From: Chitinophagaceae bacterium
GTDB taxonomy: Bacteria > Bacteroidota > Bacteroidia > Chitinophagales > Chitinophagaceae
Reading direction: 5' to 3'
DNA length: 43,441 bases
Assembly (NCBI GenBank): GCA_025449935.1
Contig: JANWIJ010000109.1
Span: 1-43,441, forward strand
Position numbers and translations under genes: made by a program. The first letter of the stretch is position 1; every line of letters begins with the position of its first letter. Under the pieces are notes generated by a model that had not been told where the DNA came from, searched no databases, and worked only from the letters and a program-made list of their open reading frames with translations. Below, one piece after another: positions 16,420 to 25,375 of this stretch.

Positions 16420-17030
16420 GGCGTGCTGCTTAATTTATTTTCCTTTTTGGCAGCCTTCAGATGTGCCGCCTTATCCAAAGCGCGGTAAAATTCTTCCCCA
16501 TATTTTCTTACCAGTGGTTCTTTCAAAAATTCATAAGCCGGTACCTCCAGTTTCTTCCCTAATCCACAGGCTGGGTTACATAATTTTTCCCTGGGTTCAT
16601 AATTTATCCTGTCAAAACCGCCGTTTTTTCCTTTGTGAGCAATAAAGGGAAACAAGTGACAACTAACAGGTTTTTTCCAGGGAATGACCCCATCATAATA
16701 TGCCTGTTCGAAAGCACATTTGATAATTCCCTTTCCATCGCGGTTGCCATACACACATATTTCATTATCGTTGCCCAGCGTGGGCGTCACCCATCCAAAT
16801 TCCTTATTATAAACGTATTTCCCTTTTTTTTCTACTTCTTTGATTGCTTGTTCGGAAAGGTAAGGCTTGATCTTTTCATACATTTCTAAAACAATTTCCA
16901 GTTCTTCTTTATCCAGGGGAGCGCCGGCATCGCCATCTTCGCAACACCCCCCCCGGCATTTATTCAGGTCGCAGACAAATTGTTTTTCGACCACCTCGTC
17001 ACTAACCAGTATGTTATCAATAACTATCAA
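16416..17030 (-). CDS. DUF3109 family Cys-rich protein
   Basis: The 204-residue protein begins at TTG 17030. An in-frame stop lies three codons upstream and no ATG precedes the conserved N-terminus (IVIDNILVSDEVVEKQFVC), so TTG is well supported. Cysteines occur in clusters: CDLNKCRGGCCEDGDAGAPL, a central CVYGN, CAFEQAY, SCHLFPF and CNPACGLG. This resembles the YkgJ-type zinc/iron-binding arrangement. The function of DUF3109 is unknown; the many conserved cysteines suggest a metal or iron-sulfur site. It overlaps lutB and is the first gene of the pair. A TACCTTTG element at 17047-17054 provides a likely promoter. Confidence 0.85.
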   Translation of the reverse strand: MIVIDNILVSDEVVEKQFVCDLNKCRGGCCEDGDAGAPLDKEELEIVLEMYEKIKPYLSEQAIKEVEKKGKYVYNKEFGWVTPTLGNDNEICVYGNRDGKGIIKCAFEQAYYDGVIPWKKPVSCHLFPFIAHKGKNGGFDRINYEPREKLCNPACGLGKKLEVPAYEFLKEPLVRKYGEEFYRALDKAAHLKAAKKENKLSSTP

Positions 17031-17046
17031 ACTTTCTTAATTTTTG

Positions 17047-17054
17047 CAAAGGTA
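17047..17054 (-). promoter_or_regulatory. -7 element for DUF3109-lutB
   Basis: On the minus strand this reads TACCTTTG, an exact TAnnTTTG, about 17 nt before the TTG start. No good TTG is seen at the -33 distance, so the promoter is only half supported. Transcription would start about 10 nt before the start codon. Confidence 0.45.
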
Positions 17055-17061
17055 AGACCTA

Positions 17062-18849
17062 TCAAACATTTCCCTGGTTTCTTCTGCGGAGAAAACGGTT
17101 TTTAAGGTGATGACCAGCCGAAGTCAGCCGGTTATGAGAGGTAAGGTATTTAATGACCCGGTGCTCAATCCAGTGATGAAGGGGCAAGAGCAGGGCGGCA
17201 AGACTGATCATGAACAACAAATCCTTCCATGGCTCCCCTTTGGTAATAGAATAAATATTCTTTTTAAAGATCAGGAAGATAAATTCAAAGAACATGAGGA
17301 AGGCAAAAAATCCAATCATCTTTATGGTGGTGGCCGATACTTTGAACATACCCAGCACCACCAGCGCAATGAATAGGCCGATGATGCCAAAGGTGATCAT
17401 CATATACTGGATATTGTTCCTGCGGCGATCCTTTTCCAGTTTTTCCTTTAGTGCTCTTTCCTGCCGCTGCTGTTCGTCAGCTGCTTCAATCTGCATCAGG
17501 TCCTTTTCTTCCCCCAGTTTGTCCAGGCTGTCCTTATATTTTGTATTCAGCGAAGCAAAGTACATGGCTTGTTTGTAATCGCCCTTTTGCTGGTACACTG
17601 AATCCAGCATCGTTGCCACGTTTCTCATCTGGTCAAGACTGCCTATCTGGTCGGCTATTCGCTTGGCTTTTAAATAATACTCGAGGGATTTATCCACTTC
17701 ACCTGTTTTGGCGTAGAGCATCCCAAGCTGGTAATAGTAGCCGAACTGGTTATTGACATTTACATCTTTTTCGAAAAACGCTGACACCCGGTTGTAATAA
17801 AATTTAGCGGAATCATATTTTCCAAGCATCGTATAGATATACCCGTACGACTGATCTACAAAATGGCCAAAATTGACCCGTTGCAAAAAATCCTTAAGCT
17901 GCGGGTGCTCATTAAAATAATCGAGTGCCTTCCGGGGCTGGCCGGAGCTGAGATAATTATTAACGATACTCCGGTAACTCATAGCCTTGATGGGCTCATA
18001 CTTCAACGAATCAGCCAGCTTCAACGATTTTTCGTAGTAGAAAGAAGCCATTTCATAATTCTTTTTAAACGCATGCAAATCCCCCACCCGGTTTAGCTCC
18101 TGTACTTTCAGGTAAGGACCCTGTGCAGTATGAAGTTTATCGATCAGCTGTATAGATTTTACCTGGAAATCTATTGAACGGTCATAATCTTCAATAACTG
18201 CATAGAAACCGGAAAGCTTATTGTAACCCGAACGTAGCAACGATGTATTTTTCAGGTCTTCCGCAATCCTGACTGCAGCAAAAAAACTACGGAGTGCCAG
18301 CAATTTTTCATCCTTCCCTATGTAAACGGAGCCATACTCCAGGTGAACCCGGGCCGCTATGCTGTCGTTGCTTAATATTACATTATAGGAATTAGCCTGG
18401 TTGCAGTAATTCAGGGCTTTGTCATAGTCGGGTATGTACCGGCTAATCTCAGATAAGGACAAGTACGCCTTTACGATCATACTGTCAATCTTATTCTCAC
18501 GGGCCAGGTTTAAGGCCCGGTTATAAAACCCCATCGACTTGTCGATATTATCCCTCCTGCCCGCCAGGTATGAATATCTTTCCCCGTTGATCAGCAGCGC
18601 ATTGATCATTAACTGCCTGTCCCGGGAAGTTTCGGCAATTTCAATCAACTGTTGTCCAAATTCGTCAGCCATAGCCGGATTCACATTCATCATGATCTTC
18701 GAAAGCTGTGCGGTAAGCTCAAATCTTTCTTTGTCGGTAGTCGCTTTTTCAAGCTTGATTTTCAATGAATCGATAACGGCCGGCTGGGGCTGTGCAATTG
18801 ACAACAGCACCATGCTGTTGAGGAGCAGCAGGCAAAATGATTTTCGCAT
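17062..18849 (-). CDS. TPR protein with C-terminal membrane helices
   Basis: I place the start at ATG 18849, where MRKSFCLLLLNSMVLLSIAQ forms a signal peptide; a longer frame from GTG 18879 exists. The protein has about 595 residues. From about 60 to 430 it consists of tandem tetratricopeptide repeats (for example YDKALNYCNQANSY, YDSAKFYYNRVSAFF, VDKSLEYYLKAKRIA). A charged coiled-coil stretch (EEKDLMQIEAADEQQRQER) follows, then three hydrophobic helices and a basic tail ending RRRNQGNV. The layout resembles Bacteroidota sensor proteins (periplasmic TPRs, coiled coil, membrane), but no kinase, cyclase or DNA-binding domain is present. Function unknown. It is divergent from the DUF2306 gene, 50 nt away. 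Confidence 0.8.
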   Translation of the reverse strand: MRKSFCLLLLNSMVLLSIAQPQPAVIDSLKIKLEKATTDKERFELTAQLSKIMMNVNPAMADEFGQQLIEIAETSRDRQLMINALLINGERYSYLAGRRDNIDKSMGFYNRALNLARENKIDSMIVKAYLSLSEISRYIPDYDKALNYCNQANSYNVILSNDSIAARVHLEYGSVYIGKDEKLLALRSFFAAVRIAEDLKNTSLLRSGYNKLSGFYAVIEDYDRSIDFQVKSIQLIDKLHTAQGPYLKVQELNRVGDLHAFKKNYEMASFYYEKSLKLADSLKYEPIKAMSYRSIVNNYLSSGQPRKALDYFNEHPQLKDFLQRVNFGHFVDQSYGYIYTMLGKYDSAKFYYNRVSAFFEKDVNVNNQFGYYYQLGMLYAKTGEVDKSLEYYLKAKRIADQIGSLDQMRNVATMLDSVYQQKGDYKQAMYFASLNTKYKDSLDKLGEEKDLMQIEAADEQQRQERALKEKLEKDRRRNNIQYMMITFGIIGLFIALVVLGMFKVSATTIKMIGFFAFLMFFEFIFLIFKKNIYSITKGEPWKDLLFMISLAALLLPLHHWIEHRVIKYLTSHNRLTSAGHHLKNRFLRRRNQGNV

Positions 18850-18899
18850 ACCTGAAAATAAATCTTTTCTCTTTAACACAGTTGTAACACTGGTTATTT

Positions 18900-19619
18900 A
18901 TGGACGAAATCCCGCAGCAGCATCCCTATCCTCAAACCACCTGTATGCTAAATACCAGGATACTTACCCTTCAGAAGTCAGCTAAAGTATTTTTCCGTAT
19001 GTTGTTCTGGGTACCCGTAGTAGGTTTCAGCTTATTACTTATTTACAATACACTACCCTATTTCTCTTTCAGCAAAGATTTTGACTTTATCCAGGAAAGA
19101 AGTTTCCTGTTTGAGAGCAGCCTTTACAAAACCTGTTTCTATATTCATATTACAGCCGGCGCTATTTGCATCGGGACTGCCCTGATCCAGTTTTCGCGAT
19201 ACCTCTTAAAAAAATCAAAAGCCATACACCGTTTTTCTGGTAAGATATATGTAGCAGTGGTCCTTTTCCTGGGAGCTCCGACGGGGCTTTATATGGCATT
19301 TTTTGCCAAAGGCAGTTTTTGGGAAAGGGTCTTATTTATGTTTATGGCGGGATGGTGGTTTGTAACAACACTCAACGGGCTGACTACGATCCACAAGAGA
19401 AACGTAATTGCACACAAAGTATGGATGATGCGCAGTTACTCAATGGCGATGACCGCCGTCACTTTCCGGGTATACTATATTATCCTCTACCTGCTGGACT
19501 GGCAACTGCTGGAAAATTACCAGTTTTCTCTGTGGATCAGTGTGATCGGCAACATGTTGATTGCCGAATGGATCATTTACCGGCAAAGCAGGCATTATCT
19601 AAAATCATTTGCGACATAA
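18900..19619 (+). CDS. DUF2306 domain membrane protein
   Basis: A 239-residue integral membrane protein with about six hydrophobic helices. Conserved features include FYIHITAGAICIGTALIQFS, IHRFSGKIYVAVVL and IAHKVWMMRSYSMAMTAV, that is, paired histidines and arginines at helix ends as in the DUF2306 family. Those histidines recall haem-binding quinol enzymes, but no function is established. The ATG at 18900 gives a 30-residue hydrophilic lead; an in-frame ATG at 18945 would shorten it and is about equally plausible. The gene diverges from the TPR protein and is followed 40 nt later by the small anchored protein gene. Confidence 0.8.
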   Translation: MDEIPQQHPYPQTTCMLNTRILTLQKSAKVFFRMLFWVPVVGFSLLLIYNTLPYFSFSKDFDFIQERSFLFESSLYKTCFYIHITAGAICIGTALIQFSRYLLKKSKAIHRFSGKIYVAVVLFLGAPTGLYMAFFAKGSFWERVLFMFMAGWWFVTTLNGLTTIHKRNVIAHKVWMMRSYSMAMTAVTFRVYYIILYLLDWQLLENYQFSLWISVIGNMLIAEWIIYRQSRHYLKSFAT

Positions 19620-19659
19620 ACTAAGCAAACAATTATCGTAAAATTTTAAAAACAATCAA

Positions 19660-20142
19660 ATGAAGTCAATCCTGTACGTAGGCGCCACGTTAATGATCGG
19701 TGCCAGCATTTACGGCTTTGTGGATTACAAACAAACAAGCCATAAAAAAGAGTTTAAAAGCCTGTATACCGTTGAGACGGTAAAAGAACCCCCTGTTGCG
19801 ATGACAGATGACAAAACAGATCCTGTTGTAAAGAAAGAAATAATTACGATGCGGGAGAAACCCGTATCCAGGAAACAGGATCTTAAGGAAACCACAACCA
19901 TTGCCCCGGTGAAGCCAATAGCCGAAGACGAAAAAATGAATCCTGGCGAAACCAAAAAGATCGAAGAGGTAGCAGTGGCCGTTAACCCGTCTGCCAATAA
20001 CAAAGTGATCCGGAAAGCTAAAAAGAAAAAATTAAACAGTAAGCTATTCAGCCGGGCACCTTTAAGAGAGGAAATGGAAGAAGTAAATGTGGAGACATTG
20101 CGGAAAGCTGATGCTAAAAAAACGGAGAAGAAAGAACGGTAA
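19660..20142 (+). CDS. Small membrane-anchored, Lys/Glu-rich protein
   Basis: The 160-residue protein has one N-terminal hydrophobic segment (MKSILYVGATLMIGASIYGF), which may be an anchor or an uncleaved signal. A hydrophilic low-complexity body follows, rich in lysine, glutamate, proline and threonine (KKEIITMREKPVSRKQDLKE) and ending KKTEKKER. No domain is recognised. The composition suggests a disordered linker protein in the periplasm. A terminator follows immediately at 20162-20189, so it ends the transcription unit that may begin with the DUF2306 gene. Confidence 0.7.
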   Translation: MKSILYVGATLMIGASIYGFVDYKQTSHKKEFKSLYTVETVKEPPVAMTDDKTDPVVKKEIITMREKPVSRKQDLKETTTIAPVKPIAEDEKMNPGETKKIEEVAVAVNPSANNKVIRKAKKKKLNSKLFSRAPLREEMEEVNVETLRKADAKKTEKKER

Positions 20143-20161
20143 ACATTTTACCGTAACCTCC

Positions 20162-20189
20162 ATCCCGATGGTACCCGTCGGGATTTTTT
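20162..20189 (+). terminator. Intrinsic terminator
   Basis: ATCCCGA (20162-20168) pairs with TCGGGAT (20178-20184) around a 9-nt loop and runs into TTTTTT (20184-20189). It lies 20 nt after the stop of the small anchored protein gene and abuts the convergent gldD stop codon. Confidence 0.8.
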
Positions 20190-20787
20190 ATTTCCATTTG
20201 AGTGTGTTAATGAGATGCTCGAGATCTTTTTTCAGAAAATCATTGACAATCCCGAGCGAATCCATGTTGGGTGCCGCATCAAAATAGAGCGCCCCGCGCA
20301 AAAAATGGTGGTTACTGTCAGTAAGAAAAAACTGGTTGGCTGTGGCTGTATTCCCTCCCAGGGCAAAATACATACCCCCGATATTATTAGGGGTTTGGAT
20401 ATTAATTTCTTCGATACCGGTGGAAATGTCCGCATGTTGTTTGTAGGCCATTTTAAATCCATCCCTCACCAGCGAGTCAAATTTATTTTCCTTCCCTATT
20501 GCTTTATAACTGATATAGATCCGCCCGGCAAACTGCGGCACATCAATATTAATCCACCAGTCACCGGCCTTATCATCAAAAAAAACAGAGTCTTTGGAAA
20601 CGGTGGCATACACCGGGTATTCAAATGAATAAGGATAACCCGGACGTTCAAATGCCTGGTATTTTTTTTCGGGGAAATCAATTCTAAAATACCCCTTTTT
20701 CTTCCCGATCGAATAATCACTGTTGCAGGAAAATAAGCAGCTGGCAACTATCCAGGCATGTATAAAACTTGATAAAAGGTTCTTCAT
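20188..20787 (-). CDS. gldD: Gliding-motility-type lipoprotein GldD
   Basis: The 199-residue lipoprotein has a signal ending in CLFSC, with C21 as the acylated cysteine. The mature start YSIGKKKGYFRIDFPEKKYQ and the block PYSFEYPVYATVSKD fit GldD. In Flavobacterium johnsoniae GldD is required for gliding and type IX secretion function, but homologues also occur in non-gliding Bacteroidota. It follows gldE on the same strand with a single base between the ORFs. The order mutY-ssb-gldE-gldD is that seen in gliding Bacteroidota and strengthens the call. Location: cell envelope. Confidence 0.88.
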   Translation of the reverse strand: MKNLLSSFIHAWIVASCLFSCNSDYSIGKKKGYFRIDFPEKKYQAFERPGYPYSFEYPVYATVSKDSVFFDDKAGDWWINIDVPQFAGRIYISYKAIGKENKFDSLVRDGFKMAYKQHADISTGIEEINIQTPNNIGGMYFALGGNTATANQFFLTDSNHHFLRGALYFDAAPNMDSLGIVNDFLKKDLEHLINTLKWK

Positions 20788-20788
20788 A

Positions 20789-22162
20789 CTATTTCCCCGG
20801 TGAGTTAACGGTTACTTTCACGAGTTGAATACGGTTATTGTCTATTTCCATGATTGTAAATTCAAAATCCCCGCACGGAATCACCCACTCCGATGCCGGA
20901 AATTCTCCGGCCACTTCCAGGACCAGCCCGGCTAATGATTCACTATCACCCTTTACGCCGTCAAATGTATACATCGGCAATTTCATAATCCGGCACATAT
21001 CATGGATCATGATTTTACCCTCAAAAATATAATTGTTCTCGTCCAGTTTATAATTATCGCTTTCTTCTTCATCAAACTCATCCTTAATATCACCAATCAC
21101 TTCCTCCAGTATATCCTCCATCGTTACAATACCACTGGTTCCTCCAAACTCATCCACTACAATAGCGAAATGGACTCTTTTCTGCTGGAATTCGATCAGC
21201 AGGTCCTCGATCAGTTTTGGCTCCGGAACAAAATAAGGCTGGCGCATCAGGGGGTGCCAGTCAAAATCCGCTGGCTCCTGCAGATGCGGAATCAGGTCCT
21301 TGGTATTTATTACCCCAACCACTTCATCCAGGTTCTCTTTAAAAACCGGAAGTCTTGAATAATGAAGCTCTTCTACTTTTTTAACCAGGCTGCCAAACGA
21401 AATTCTATATTCAATCCCGCTTACATCCAGCCGGCTGCGCATAATCTGCTTGACTGAAATATTTCCAAACTTTACAATTCCTTTCATGATGTTTTTTTCC
21501 TGCAGCGAGGCTTCATCAGCCGTTTTTACATCGATGGCTTCATCCAGCTCCTGCATGCTCATGGTTTGTGTTTTATCGGCCCCGGCCCTTTTACCGATGC
21601 CATCAGCCAACGACACGATCCACCTGCTGACCCGGCGCAATAACAGGTGCAAGGATTCCACGACAAAGGAGGATCCATATGCAAAGCGGAGATTATTTTG
21701 TGTAGCCCAGACCTTGGGTAAAATTTTCCCGATAAATACGATAGCGAAACCGATAATGATCACCCTCAACAGTAATTCAATAAAAAAATTGAAATTATCC
21801 TGCTTCGGCGGGAAAGGGCTGATACTCCCATATGGAATATAGTTATTGATCAAAGAATTGGAGAGCACAATGATGCTTATGTTCACAAAAGTGCCTGCAA
21901 TCAGCAGGGAGGCGTATACCTCCTTTGATTCTTCCAGCAAGGTAATGATCCGCTTCGCTGAGGTGTGCTGTTTTGTCTTCAGCATATTCACATCTTTGCT
22001 GTTAAGGGAAAAGAGGGCTACTTCTGCCCCGGAAATCGTGAAGGTCAGCAGCAATAATACAATCAATGTTATGGTCAGAACCGTAGCGCCCTGCGGGTTA
22101 GCTGCCAACAAAACATATAATAGTAAATCTGAAATGGAACCAGGTGCGGGGTAACTGTCCAA
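20789..22162 (-). CDS. gldE: GldE, CNNM/CorC-type membrane protein with CBS domains
   Basis: The 457 residues comprise an N-terminal CNNM (DUF21) membrane domain with about three or four helices ([20 protein letters not shown]), paired CBS domains at about 225-345 ([31 protein letters not shown]) and a CorC/HlyC C-terminal domain ([20 protein letters not shown]). Relatives act in magnesium or cobalt handling; GldE supports gliding together with GldD. The frame has only TTG at 22162 as a start: an in-frame stop lies seven codons upstream and no ATG occurs before the first membrane helix. It is between ssb and gldD on one strand and probably in one transcript. Confidence 0.9.
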   Translation of the reverse strand: MDSYPAPGSISDLLLYVLLAANPQGATVLTITLIVLLLLTFTISGAEVALFSLNSKDVNMLKTKQHTSAKRIITLLEESKEVYASLLIAGTFVNISIIVLSNSLINNYIPYGSISPFPPKQDNFNFFIELLLRVIIIGFAIVFIGKILPKVWATQNNLRFAYGSSFVVESLHLLLRRVSRWIVSLADGIGKRAGADKTQTMSMQELDEAIDVKTADEASLQEKNIMKGIVKFGNISVKQIMRSRLDVSGIEYRISFGSLVKKVEELHYSRLPVFKENLDEVVGVINTKDLIPHLQEPADFDWHPLMRQPYFVPEPKLIEDLLIEFQQKRVHFAIVVDEFGGTSGIVTMEDILEEVIGDIKDEFDEEESDNYKLDENNYIFEGKIMIHDMCRIMKLPMYTFDGVKGDSESLAGLVLEVAGEFPASEWVIPCGDFEFTIMEIDNNRIQLVKVTVNSPGK

Positions 22163-22197
22163 AGCAAGGAATTTTGTTTATCAATTCTAATCATAAA

Positions 22198-22218
22198 GGC
22201 AGGTCGGTATGGCCTGCC
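22198..22218 (-). terminator. Hairpin between ssb and gldE
   Basis: GGCAGG (22198-22203) pairs with CCTGCC (22213-22218) across 9 nt. On the minus strand the 3' arm is followed by TTTATGATT, so it may act as a weak terminator or attenuator that lowers gldE-gldD expression relative to ssb. Confidence 0.45.
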
Positions 22219-22255
22219 CCTGATCCGGGCAAAGTTATTGCTTTAAAATTTGTTG

Positions 22256-22681
22256 TCAGAAAGGCAGCGTTTCGGAAGGGTCGCCCATTGGGGTATCAGA
22301 TCCGCTCATACCTTCCACGCCGGAGTCACCACCGGAGTTCCCGCCGTCGATTCTTTTATCCAGCATGATGAGGTTATCTCCCACTACTTCCGTTGCGAAT
22401 TTTCGGTTACCATCTTTGTCATCCCAGCTACGGGTTCTCAAACGTCCTTCTATATATACCAGGCTGCTTTTATGCAGGTATTTCTGAGCCAGTTCTGCCA
22501 AACCACGCCAAAGCACAACGGTATGCCATTCTGTTTGGGAGACCAGCTTACCGGAACGGTCCTTAAAAGTTTCAGTAGTTGCCAGTGGAAATTTAGCGAC
22601 GGCAATATTTCCTTCCAGGTGCTGAACATCGGGGTCTTTTCCCAGGTTGCCAATGAGCATTACACGGTTTACGCCTCTCAT
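22256..22681 (-). CDS. ssb: Single-stranded DNA-binding protein
   Basis: SSB coats single-stranded DNA in replication, recombination and repair. The 141 residues hold the OB fold at about 1-110 with the family stretches GVNRVMLIGNLGKDPDVQHL, WHTVVLWRGLAE and YIEGRLRTRSWDDKDGN. An acidic C-terminus follows (SGSDTPMGDPSETLPF) that ends in a variant of the usual DDDLPF partner-binding tip. The start is ATG 22681. It has a promoter of its own at 22732-22763 and leads the gldE-gldD genes. Confidence 0.96.
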   Translation of the reverse strand: MRGVNRVMLIGNLGKDPDVQHLEGNIAVAKFPLATTETFKDRSGKLVSQTEWHTVVLWRGLAELAQKYLHKSSLVYIEGRLRTRSWDDKDGNRKFATEVVGDNLIMLDKRIDGGNSGGDSGVEGMSGSDTPMGDPSETLPF

Positions 22682-22731
22682 ACATTTACTCTTTAGAATT
22701 AATAAATCACCGAAGGACTCTTTATGTTCTT

Positions 22732-22763
22732 TAAAGTTAATTTTTTTTGTGTTGAATCTGCAA
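22732..22763 (-). promoter_or_regulatory. Bacteroidota-type promoter of ssb-gldE-gldD
   Basis: On the minus strand TTG (22763-22761), a 21-nt spacer and TAACTTTA (22739-22732), one mismatch to TAnnTTTG. The start of transcription would be near 22725, about 44 nt before the ssb ATG. Confidence 0.6.
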
Positions 22764-22811
22764 AAAATAAGGCTTCAAAAACACTTCACCAGCTCATTAT
22801 ATTCGCAGCAC

Positions 22812-23891
22812 TCATGGCCTTTTACGGAGGTATTGGTTAATATAGTTGGGAAAGGGGAATTGGCCGATTTTGGATTTTGATACCCATAACCAGTCATTTT
22901 TCAGCCGGGGCTTTTCCTGCAGCCTGATTTTAAAAAACTGGCCTGTTATCAGCTGGTGTGATAGTTGTTGCCTTATTACCGTGGAAACGGCTGGCAAACT
23001 GTTATTCACCCGCGGTATCCATTTTTTCTTTACTGCCTCCTGAAGTACCCATTTATTTTCTGTCTCTTTTGCGGGTTCAATTAACGGGAATTCATAGAGG
23101 TCCTGCCAGATATCCTTTGCTACACGTTTGCGGATAGCCAGGTGATTTTTATACTCCAGCACGACATAATAGAACCAACGTTTTTTGATGCCTGGCTTTT
23201 TTTCTTTGACAGGCAAATCATTCACTTTGTTATTAATGAAGGCGAAGCAGCTTTTCCGGAAGGGGCAAATTGTACAGAGCGGTAATGCGGGTTTGCAGAT
23301 TACAGCACCAAAATCCATGATAGCCTGGTTATACAAACCGGGTTGCTTCTTATCCAACAAAACATTCGCCAATTCATTAAAAATCTTTTTCCCCTCTGTA
23401 GAATCAATGGGCCGGGTAATCCCAAAAACTCTTGATAATACCCGGTACACATTTCCATCAACAACCGCATAGGGCAGGTTGAACGCAAAAGAAGAAATGG
23501 CCGCCGCCGTATAGGGCCCGATTCCCTTCAGGGATCTTATTTCATCATAATTTGCCGGAAATATTCCTTTTTTTTCCCGGGCGACCTGCTTCGCAGTGGC
23601 AATGAGGTTTCTGCACCGGGTGTAATAACCCAGGCCTTCCCAAAGCTTGAAAACTTTGGCCTCCCCTGCTTTCGCCAGCTTATGAACATCCGGAAATGCC
23701 TTAATAAATTTTTTGTAATAATTCCATCCCTGTTCCACCCGGGTTTGCTGCAGGATAATTTCACTCAACCAAATTTTATATGGATCTTTTTCGCCTTTCC
23801 AGGGCATCTGGCGGGTATTGCTGTTTTTGTTCCATTTCAGCAGCCGCCGGGAAAAATCGGGGACTTGCTGTTCGGGTCTGTTTTTTTTCAT
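22812..23891 (-). CDS. mutY: A/G-specific adenine glycosylase
   Basis: MutY removes adenine mispaired with 8-oxoguanine. The 359 residues contain the helix-hairpin-helix GPD core: WLSEIILQQT with catalytic E44, LKGIGPYTAAAI as the hairpin, and VDGNVYRV with catalytic D145. The iron-sulfur loop has C199, C206, C209 and C215 (spacing C-x6-C-x2-C-x5-C). A C-terminal NUDIX-like recognition domain covers about 230-355. The start is ATG 23891. It is upstream of ssb on the same strand with a 130-nt gap that carries the ssb promoter. Confidence 0.96.
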   Translation of the reverse strand: MKKNRPEQQVPDFSRRLLKWNKNSNTRQMPWKGEKDPYKIWLSEIILQQTRVEQGWNYYKKFIKAFPDVHKLAKAGEAKVFKLWEGLGYYTRCRNLIATAKQVAREKKGIFPANYDEIRSLKGIGPYTAAAISSFAFNLPYAVVDGNVYRVLSRVFGITRPIDSTEGKKIFNELANVLLDKKQPGLYNQAIMDFGAVICKPALPLCTICPFRKSCFAFINNKVNDLPVKEKKPGIKKRWFYYVVLEYKNHLAIRKRVAKDIWQDLYEFPLIEPAKETENKWVLQEAVKKKWIPRVNNSLPAVSTVIRQQLSHQLITGQFFKIRLQEKPRLKNDWLWVSKSKIGQFPFPNYINQYLRKRP

Positions 23892-23984
23892 TCAGGTATC
23901 TTCCGGCAGGGGTTTTAGGTGCTAAATATCCAATATTTCCGGGTGACAGGCATTATTGATTAAAAAAAAATTATCCCTATTTGG

Positions 23985-24015
23985 TTGACAATCATATTAT
24001 TTTGTCCTAAATTAG
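23985..24015 (+). promoter_or_regulatory. Candidate promoter of the HU-family gene
   Basis: TTG (23985-23987), a 20-nt spacer and TAAATTAG (24008-24015), one mismatch to TAnnTTTG. The predicted start is near 24022, 36 nt before the ATG. Confidence 0.45.
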
Positions 24016-24057
24016 ACGCATAATCCTCCGGGATACAATTCACTAAAACCTGCAATA

Positions 24058-24375
24058 ATGAGAAAAGCTGACCTGGTTAATCAGATTTCTGAAAAGACAG
24101 GGATACCCAAGGTAGATGTCCTTGTAACCCTTGAAACCATGTTCAAGGAAGTAAAAGATTCCCTTGCCGCCGGCGAAAATATTTATATCCGGGGCTTTGG
24201 TAGTTTTATAACAAAGAAAAGAGCAGCCAAGATCGGCCGGAATATCAAAAAAAATATTGCCGTTCACATTCCCGAGCATTATATCCCTGCTTTTAAGCCT
24301 GCCAAAGAATTTGTTGCCGAAGTTAAGAAACTCGTAGAACCCAAGCCTGATGCCGGTCCGGGAGAAGATGCCTGA
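24058..24375 (+). CDS. HU/IHF family DNA-binding protein
   Basis: The 105-residue nucleoid protein has the complete HU fold. It begins MRKADLVNQISEKTGIP, contains GENIYIRGFGSF before the DNA-binding arm, and the arm reads GRNIKKNIAVHIPEHYIPAF before KPAKEFVAEV. A 12-residue acidic, proline-containing tail (KPDAGPGEDA) extends past the usual end. HU-like proteins bend and compact DNA as dimers. It is divergent from mutY with 166 nt between them. Which paralogue it is (HU alpha, beta or IHF-like) cannot be told. Confidence 0.93.
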   Translation: MRKADLVNQISEKTGIPKVDVLVTLETMFKEVKDSLAAGENIYIRGFGSFITKKRAAKIGRNIKKNIAVHIPEHYIPAFKPAKEFVAEVKKLVEPKPDAGPGEDA

Positions 24376-24459
24376 CAACCACTATACTGGACTGTCTTTC
24401 CTATTATCTGGATTTTATAAGAGTCTTTCGGGTAACTTTGCATCCTTAATTTTTGCAAA

Positions 24460-25329
24460 GTGAAAAAACCTCAATGGATTACTGTGGGTGTGGCCGTATT
24501 ACTTACAACCGCCCTGTACGTACTGGGCAGAACCGTTCCAACTAAAAAAATAATTCCAACCAAAAATAATCAGCATAGCCCTGATGACGGACATGATCAT
24601 GGCACTGAGTCAGTTATTTCTATTGATACCATCCTTAACCTGGCCAAGAAAAAATTGAGTAACGAACAGGTCGTGCGGATCAATACCCTCGAAGACTCCA
24701 TTACCCGGGGGGATGTAAAAGATCAGCAATTACATGTTTATCACCAGTTAGCCCGTTTTTGGTCAGATTCTGCCGGAATTTTTGAACCATATGCCTGGTA
24801 CGAGGCGGAAGCCGCACGATTGGAAAATTCGGAAAAAACCCTCACCTTTGCCGCCCGACTGTTTTTGGACAACCTGCAAAATGATGATGTTCCTGAAAGA
24901 AGACAATGGAAAGCCCTGCAGGCCAAAGATTTGTTCGAAAGATCTTTGAGAATTAACCCTGATAATGATTCAGCCACCGTGGGCCTGGGCGCCTGTTATC
25001 TTTTTGGAAATATCTCTGCCGCTCCTATGGAAGGGATTGCCAGGATAAGAGCGGTTGTTGAGAAAGACAGTACCAATGTGTATGCGCAGCTGATGCTGGC
25101 GAAGGGATCATTCCTATCCGGACAATATGATAAAGCTATCAGCCGTTTACAAACGATAACCCGCCTGCAATCCAATAATATCGAAGCTATTCTGTTATTG
25201 GCTGATATGTATGAGCGTACCGGCGATAAAGCCAATGCGGTTAGCTGGTACCGTAAAAGCCTTTCTTTGATCAGCCTGCCTGGTATGAAAAAGGCGATTG
25301 AGAAAAGAATTGAAGAATTGGAAAAATAG
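24460..25329 (+). CDS. Membrane-anchored TPR protein
   Basis: The 289-residue frame starts at GTG 24460 (MKKPQWITVGVAVLLTTALY), which gives one hydrophobic anchor near the N-terminus. A histidine- and aspartate-rich linker follows (HSPDDGHDHGTES). From about 85 to 285 the protein is built of tetratricopeptide repeats, for example KDLFERSLRINPDND, YDKAISRLQTITRLQSNN and KANAVSWYRKSLSLI. A TAACTTTG -7 element at 24433-24440 would give a very short leader. Such proteins act as scaffolds; no partner can be named. The conserved position beside the HU gene and rng suggests a housekeeping role. Confidence 0.8.
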   Translation: MKKPQWITVGVAVLLTTALYVLGRTVPTKKIIPTKNNQHSPDDGHDHGTESVISIDTILNLAKKKLSNEQVVRINTLEDSITRGDVKDQQLHVYHQLARFWSDSAGIFEPYAWYEAEAARLENSEKTLTFAARLFLDNLQNDDVPERRQWKALQAKDLFERSLRINPDNDSATVGLGACYLFGNISAAPMEGIARIRAVVEKDSTNVYAQLMLAKGSFLSGQYDKAISRLQTITRLQSNNIEAILLLADMYERTGDKANAVSWYRKSLSLISLPGMKKAIEKRIEELEK

Positions 25330-25375
25330 AAGTTGAACAAACTTATTATAAACGTTATTAAAAAAATATTTGATT

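Noticed and set aside
17062-18849. TPR protein as a histidine kinase
   Set aside because: The architecture recalls TPR sensor kinases, but no dimerisation or ATPase domain follows the membrane helices.
20188-22162. gldD and gldE as proof of gliding motility
   Set aside because: Other gliding and type IX secretion genes are not in the window, and gldD and gldE homologues also occur in non-gliding Bacteroidota.
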